DNA of 54,277 nucleotides from Marisediminitalea oceani (GTDB lineage Bacteria; Pseudomonadota; Gammaproteobacteria; Enterobacterales; Alteromonadaceae): the NCBI RefSeq assembly GCF_003731635.1, contig NZ_RCUA01000019.1, positions 1 to 54,277 on the forward strand, given 5' to 3'. Both the position numbers and the translations under genes were made by a program. Numbering within the stretch: position 1 is the stretch's first letter; the number at the start of each line of letters is the position of its first letter. Shown here piece by piece: positions 49,277 to 54,277 of the stretch. The notes beneath the pieces are model-generated. The model made no database searches and had not been told where the DNA came from. It was given only the letters and a program-made list of their open reading frames with translations.

Positions 49277-49825
49277 ATGCTCACTGTTAATCCGTCCGAG
49301 CGTTTAACTTATCGTCGTATTACCGCACAAGACCGGGATTTCCTGTTTGAAATTGATCAGGATGAAGAGGTTATGCGCTACTTAACCGGTGGCAGAAAAA
49401 CCACGCGCAAAGAAGTGGACGAAGTGTTTATTCCCCGCATCGAGTCTTTCAATAATGAAGAGAAAGGCTGGGGATTATGGCAGGTCAGCTTGAGCACGGG
49501 TAATCGGCAAGCGATTGGCTGGATTCTGGTTCGCCCGTTAGGTTTTTTTACCGGTGCTCCGCAGCCGGATAACCTTGAGCTTGGCTGGCGCTTTCGTCGT
49601 CAGAGCTGGGGGAAAGGGTATGCAACGGAAGCTGCTAAAGCCGTGCTGGACTCGCTGCGCCAGGCAGGATGCCCACAGTTCTCTGCTATAGCGCTGGAGG
49701 ATAATCATGGTTCTATCAATATAATGCAGAAACTAGGCATGCAGTATCTGCGTACGGAGCGCTATACCGATGCGATTTTTGACGAAGACGTGGTGGTGTA
49801 TAGTACCCACCCGTTTAATGGGTAA
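49277..49825 (+). CDS. GNAT acetyltransferase, RimJ/RimL type
   Basis: The ATG at 49277 gives 182 residues, with four bases between it and the moaA stop, so it is probably co-transcribed. The sequence has the Acetyltransf_3 layout: LTYRRITAQDRDFLFEI, ELGWRFRRQSWGKGYATEAA and IALEDNHGSINIMQKLGM. Such enzymes often acetylate ribosomal proteins or small amines. The target is unknown. Its last 11 bases overlap the convergent diguanylate cyclase gene. Confidence 0.88.
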   Translation: MLTVNPSERLTYRRITAQDRDFLFEIDQDEEVMRYLTGGRKTTRKEVDEVFIPRIESFNNEEKGWGLWQVSLSTGNRQAIGWILVRPLGFFTGAPQPDNLELGWRFRRQSWGKGYATEAAKAVLDSLRQAGCPQFSAIALEDNHGSINIMQKLGMQYLRTERYTDAIFDEDVVVYSTHPFNG

Positions 49826-52159
49826 CCGCTGCCACCTGCTGATTACTTTCCGGTGAGTCAGTGTCCATTTGATGATGCCAGAAATAGCGGTCTTTGCCCT
49901 GCCGTTTGGCCTCGTATAATGCGTCGTCTGCCTCTTTCATGGCCAAATCAAAAAACGTTGTCGCCGACTGTGTGCTGCGACAAACCAGCGTTGCCCCAAC
50001 GCTAATGCTTGTAGTGTCTATCCGCCCCTTCTCCGTTTCAATGCTGATAGCCCTGATGCTGGCCATAATGTCATCCAGGATTTGACTGCATTGTTGTTCC
50101 TCTCCTGAGTCCAGAATCAGGCCAAATTCTTCGCCGCCCAACCGGGCAACCATGTCTGAGCTTCTTACTGAATGCTCCAGTACGCGGGCTACTTCTTTTA
50201 GCACACTATCTCCAGCGGGATGACCATAGGTGTCGTTAAGCTTTTTAAAGTTATCAATATCGATAATGCAAATACACAGGTTGGCTTGTTCGCTGTCGGT
50301 TAATGACTGAATACGGTTAAAGTAAGCTCGCCTGTTCATCAAACCTGTAAGTGCATCGGTAGACGCCAGGTATTCCAGGCGTTGCTCAGCTTCATAACGG
50401 GCTTGTTCTACTTCAACCGCTCTGAACAGGTTAGCCAGCGTATCGGTAAGCGGAGTAAGAAAGTTCACATCATTTTGTGAGTAATCTTCTGCTTTATTTG
50501 CCAGTCCTATTACACCTACCGCTTTACCGAATTGTTTAATCGGTAGTCCGAGAAAACGATGAAGTACCGGATGTCCCTGGGGAGTGCCCTTTGAAGCCAG
50601 ATGTTTTCTTGGCGCGTTGGCGATAACCGGTGAATTTGAGGTAATCACATGGCCGAACAAATTATTCAGGTTGGTAAATCTTAATTTGCCTTGTTTAAAC
50701 AATTCATATTGTTTTTTGGTTTCCTCACTCCAACTGACATCTGAAATCGCATAAATATGCAGGCAGGGGTTATCGTCCTCGTAATGAACTTTACCAATAA
50801 AGCCGTATTCACTTTCTGCCAGATCAATGAGTTCAGGGAAAATCTGTTCACAGGCGAGTTGCAAATCTTTTTGTGCAACAAACAGGTTTTGTGCGTGGTT
50901 AATAAAACCCAGTAACCGTCTTTGCTTGTCGGCTTCCAGATCGGACAGTTTTTTCTCGGTAATATCCCTGTGAGTCATGGCAAAGCGTTCTGCCCGGCCG
51001 TTCTTATCCCGGGTCACTACCTTGCCGTAAGTTTCGACCCAGCGGTAACCGCCAGCAGCGGACTGCAGTCGGTATTCAATATCCAGCGGGGTTTGGGGTT
51101 AATCAGGCTGTCTACTATAGCATCGCGCATACGTTCTTTATCAGCCGGATGTACCAGTTGCGCCCAATACATCATGCTGGTGTCTACGCTATCCGGGTGC
51201 ATACTGACGATGTCACACATCCGGTTGTTCACGCGCATGTTGTCGTTACGCAAATCCCAGTCTGAAGTGCCAAGTCCGGAAGCTTCAAGAATAAGTCGCA
51301 TGCGTTCGTTGGTTTCCAGAATACGCTGTTCCAGGTATTTCTGTTCGGCGTTATTGAGCAATAAGCCTTGTACTGCTATCAGCTGACCTTCTTCAAAGAT
51401 GCCGCGGGAAACCAGTTTGTACCAGATTGGGGAATGACCTCTGTTAACGACTCTGAAGTCACATTCACAAAACGTAGCACCCTGCTGGTGATTACGCATG
51501 GCAAACATAAAACCGTCGAGGTCTTCAGGATAAATGCAGCTTTCCAACTGAAAAAGTGAAACATCTTCGGGGATATCAACACGCAGTAATTTGCTGAAAT
51601 TTTGAGACAGATAAGAGGTAGACACTGAGGGCTTTGCCTGCCAGCGGATAAGAGCAGCCGGAGAATTATTTAATAACTGGTGTTCGTCCTCGGTGCGCAA
51701 ATTGGCGTAGATTAATTCGATGCACTGCGCCAGATGCTGACTGAATTTGGTTAGCAGTTCGACGTCCTGGGGGGTTAATACCCTGGGGCGGGTGTCCATA
51801 ACACACACCGAACCCACTTTGATGTTCTGGAGCTGAAAGGGCACGCCCGCATAAAAGCGAATGAATGGCTCCCCGGTAACACAAAGTTTATCCCGGGAAC
51901 GTTCGTCCTGCAGCGTATCCTCTATATAAATAACATTGCCGGTTTCTTTTACCAGCTTACAAATTGAGTCACTGACCGGGATCTCTGTTGCTTCGATACC
52001 AAATTTGGCTTTAAACCACTGAGTTTCACCTTCCACCACCGCCAAAAAAGCAATGGGCATATCAAACATTTCAGCAATTGACTGAATAAACTGATCCAGA
52101 ATGTCGTTATATTCATCGTCACTGAGGCGATACTTCTCGATTAGAGCCTTTATTTTCAT
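49815..52159 (-). pseudogene. GAF-PAS-PAS-GAF-GGDEF diguanylate cyclase gene split by a frameshift
   Basis: Two frames belong to one gene. The first (from 52159) encodes a GAF domain (residues about 10-160) and two PAS regions, then goes out of frame near 51088-51100. The PAS sequence continues without loss in the next frame (PLDIEYRLQSAAGGYRWVE). It then gives a second GAF, the GGEEF site of a GGDEF domain, and an RxxD inhibition site (RSSD). The break lies in GGGGTTTGGGG on the plus strand, so one base is missing. A sequencing error, a recent mutation or a variable homopolymer are all possible. An intact protein would be about 780 residues. No other damage is visible. Confidence 0.85.
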
Positions 52160-52292
52160 GTGAGGTTTATTTTGCTTAGAGTGATACCAAATAAATATTT
52201 ACTCTTAATAAATAGTCTCAAACTAGCAAAACTGCAAAGTCTCAATGCAAAATAATCAGGCTGTAAGCCATGATGAGAGCGGGGTGTAGGGG

Positions 52293-53927
52293 TTAAGTCA
52301 GGTCTTTTAATACCTTTTTGACACGCTGATAGCGTTGTTCCTGCTCTTCGGTGAGCTTGCCTGACTCAATGGCTTTCAGGCAATTATGAATTAACTGTGT
52401 ACTGAGGGTATCTTTTGCCGCCTCGCTATTCGCTTCACGAAGGTTAATGGCTGCGGCCTGTAGCAAATTCAGCGCAATGGATGGGTTCTTAGGCATAATG
52501 GTAAATGCCTGGCGGAAGGTTTGCAGGGCTTTTTCCAGATCGCCGCGCTGGTACTGGTTAACAGCACTGTTATTAAGCTCTTTTGGACTGAGACTGATTT
52601 CTGCTTTCTCAGTTTTTTCCTGCTGGACATACTGTAAAAACAAATTACTTTGTGCTGGATCGTTGTGACAGCGGCGTTCGATAAGGTCGAGGATATTGAG
52701 CGCATGCTCCTGAAAACCCACCTCATGGAAAGCTTTCGCTTTATCGAGGAGCCCTTCAATGCTTTCGGTTTCCCAGGTATCATCACTTAGTTGGTCGAGC
52801 AGCGCTTTGGCGTTATCCACTTCGTCTTCCAGGTACAGCAAACGGGCATCAATGACTTTTAACTGATCATCAATGTCGGCTTTCGGAAAATTATTCTTAA
52901 GCTGCTTTAAATACTCGGTGGATTGCTTAATTAGGCGTTTGGTGTGTTTTTCATCAGCGGTCATCGCAAAATCAATGCCCGCCCGGGCCACATTGAGATA
53001 AATTTCCGGCTTGTCGTGAATGGAGTTCTTGGCAATTTTGACAATTTTCTTGGCCGCTTCAAACTGCGACTCGTAATCGTGGGTTAATCTCGACAAATCC
53101 AGGGCTTTGGCATGGCGGTGAATATTTCGGGGTGAAATTTCACTGGCAACCTCAACACTTTCCAGCGCATCCTCAAATTCTTTGTGCTTAATTTGCAAGG
53201 CCGCCAGCAAGTCATATGCGGCTAGCATAGAGTCTTGCTTGAGTGCCAGCTCGATAACCAGCTTTTCCGCTTCTTCATCCAGGTCCAGCGAAATAAAACT
53301 GCGGATCAGACCGAGCTGAGCCCAGGTAAAGTTTTGCACATTGATAATCGCCTGGTAAAACTCTCTGGCTTCATCGTAATGGCTGCAGGCTAATAACAGT
53401 TCGCCTTTTAACTTTAAGGCCAGCGGGAAAAACTCAGAATTGCGCGGCTCAGTTAAAAAGTTCTCCAGCTCCAGAAGTGCCTTATCCAGAGAGCCTTGTT
53501 CAATAAACTGATAAACCGGTTTTAGTACTTGTTTCCGGGTTAACAACCGGCCAAGGCGGCGGTCGAGTTCCCGCACGGTAAAAGGCTTGGCCAGAAAGTC
53601 GTCTGGTTGCAGCTCAACAATACTGTGCACAATATCTGCAGTTGTGTCGGCACTGATAAAAACAAACGCCGTACTTGGCGGCAGTTCGTTGTGTTCTTTT
53701 AGCTGGTCGTAAAGAAAGTAGCCGTCCTGTTCATTTTTCAGGTCGTAGGAGCAGACGATAAGATCGTAATGATTACGGCGAATGTAGGTGAGTGCAGTAC
53801 TTACCCGATCGGCATACTCGATATTCTGAAAGCCCAGCTCTTCCAGTGAGTATTTCAGATAGCCTTTGGCAAGGACCTGATCGTCAATGACTAATACACG
53901 AGTCTGTCTGGCTAACTTTAAATTCAT
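52293..53927 (-). CDS. Receiver-domain protein with C-terminal TPR repeats
   Basis: Residues 8-125 form a receiver domain with the acidic pair D15-D16, VFISADTT and the Lys in LAKPFTVREL. The usual phospho-acceptor Asp is replaced by S60 (LIVCSYDL), and D62 lies two residues further on. Residues 140-544 are helical TPR-like repeats, for example LNNSAVNQYQRGDLEKALQTF split by turns. This layout resembles scaffold-like regulators of the Alteromonadales and Vibrionales. The protein may act without phosphorylation. It lies 133 bases from the frameshifted GGDEF gene on the same strand. Confidence 0.9.
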   Translation of the reverse strand: MNLKLARQTRVLVIDDQVLAKGYLKYSLEELGFQNIEYADRVSTALTYIRRNHYDLIVCSYDLKNEQDGYFLYDQLKEHNELPPSTAFVFISADTTADIVHSIVELQPDDFLAKPFTVRELDRRLGRLLTRKQVLKPVYQFIEQGSLDKALLELENFLTEPRNSEFFPLALKLKGELLLACSHYDEAREFYQAIINVQNFTWAQLGLIRSFISLDLDEEAEKLVIELALKQDSMLAAYDLLAALQIKHKEFEDALESVEVASEISPRNIHRHAKALDLSRLTHDYESQFEAAKKIVKIAKNSIHDKPEIYLNVARAGIDFAMTADEKHTKRLIKQSTEYLKQLKNNFPKADIDDQLKVIDARLLYLEDEVDNAKALLDQLSDDTWETESIEGLLDKAKAFHEVGFQEHALNILDLIERRCHNDPAQSNLFLQYVQQEKTEKAEISLSPKELNNSAVNQYQRGDLEKALQTFRQAFTIMPKNPSIALNLLQAAAINLREANSEAAKDTLSTQLIHNCLKAIESGKLTEEQEQRYQRVKKVLKDLT

Positions 53928-54146
53928 TACCGCTATTTCCGTTTGGCTTCTGAATGCTTTATCGGCAACTTGCTAATAAATCTTATTAAAACCTGAATAC
54001 TGAGCACTGTCACGAAAAACAAACAGGCATAGCAGAGGCTTAAGGTCCGAGCGTTAAATAAGGGCAGGGCACAATATCTGAGTAAACTAAACTAGCAGAG
54101 CTGAAGTTGGATAAAAATAAGTGCATGAAAACGGGAGTCGAATTCA
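53928..54146. other. AT-rich non-coding stretch
   Basis: The region upstream of the receiver-TPR gene shows no frame with a ribosome binding site, no tRNA and no clear promoter pair. It should hold the promoter of the receiver gene. Confidence 0.5.
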
Positions 54147-54177
54147 GCTGTGAATCGCAACGAAGGTGTTGAACCAG
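54147..54177 (+). repeat. Direct repeat, copy 1
   Basis: A 31-base unit with core TCGCAACGAAGGTGTTGAAC. It recurs exactly 100 bases later with one mismatch (TGAATC here, TGACTC there). The flanks of the two copies differ. Confidence 0.85.
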
Positions 54178-54246
54178 TGAACGGTACAAAGGCTGTTATA
54201 TGTTTAATTGTATCTTAGCGCTTGATAAAAGAGATGGTGGACGTCT

Positions 54247-54277
54247 GCTGTGACTCGCAACGAAGGTGTTGAACCAG
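54247..54277 (+). repeat. Direct repeat, copy 2, cut by the window end
   Basis: The same 31-base unit, ending at the last base of the window, so its true length is unknown. Between the copies are 69 bases without a reading frame. Confidence 0.85.

Noticed and set aside
49815..51017. Separate GGDEF gene starting with GTG at 51017
   Set aside because: Coding continues upstream of this GTG in the same frame with PAS-like sequence, so it is the downstream half of a frameshifted gene.
54147..54277. CRISPR array or integron attC sites
   Set aside because: The 69-base gap is too long for a CRISPR spacer and only two copies exist. The unit contains GTTGAAC but no matching RYYYAAC partner or imperfect palindrome of an attC site.

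Overview
The window is a gammaproteobacterial chromosome segment, most likely from the Alteromonadales (Alteromonas or a relative). This is inferred from gene families and order: recR-htpG-adk, a complete hisGDCBHAF(IE) operon with a His-rich leader, divergent bioA/bioBFCD, pqiABC, class II DAHP synthase, and GGDEF proteins. No rRNA or tRNA gene was seen. The segment is almost entirely chromosomal core and shell genes. The only clear mobile element is a group II intron cut by the left edge. The right edge holds a 31-base direct repeat of unknown nature.

Layout. 1-1290: 3' part of a group II intron with its reverse transcriptase/maturase and RNA domains V-VI. 1367-2398: an exported repeat protein on the minus strand. 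2770-6495: recR, htpG, adk. 6649-9000: a MAPEG membrane protein, a PLP-dependent DSD1-type enzyme overlapping it, and a periplasmic solute-binding protein. 9049-16434 (minus): the eight-gene his operon with promoter, leader peptide HisL (five consecutive His) and attenuator. 16572-20277: a small charged protein, an RND/MMPL exporter, a CBS-pair protein and a GNAT acetyltransferase. 20407-29324 (minus): an RND efflux permease and adaptor, then pqiA-pqiB-pqiC coupled to a membrane diguanylate cyclase. 29439-32465: asnS, a small membrane protein, and a Ca2+/Na+ antiporter. 32711-35334: an ATP-grasp (RimK-like) ligase overlapping a GNAT-C39 peptidase fusion. 35302-41376: two small genes, bioA, and divergent bioBFCD around a BirA-type operator. 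41369-45819: pepE, then LMW phosphatase-btuC-btuD and class II DAHP synthase. 45842-48187 (minus): two small proteins and an Atm1-like ABC exporter. 48271-49825: moaA and a GNAT. 49815-53927 (minus): a GAF-PAS-GAF-GGDEF gene split by a frameshift, and a receiver-TPR protein whose phospho-acceptor aspartate is replaced by serine.

Genes work in recognisable blocks. The his and bio blocks are complete or near-complete pathways whose sequence-visible control matches expectation (transcription attenuation; biotin repressor). Many genes overlap by 1-19 bases and are probably translationally coupled. Four convergent pairs overlap at their 3' ends.

The strongest candidates for less-described biology are: the ATP-grasp ligase/GNAT-C39 peptidase pair (32711-35334), which looks like a peptide-tagging and processing module with unknown substrate; the coupling of a diguanylate cyclase to pqiABC; the Asp-less receiver-TPR protein beside a frameshifted diguanylate cyclase; and the 100-base-spaced repeat at the right end.
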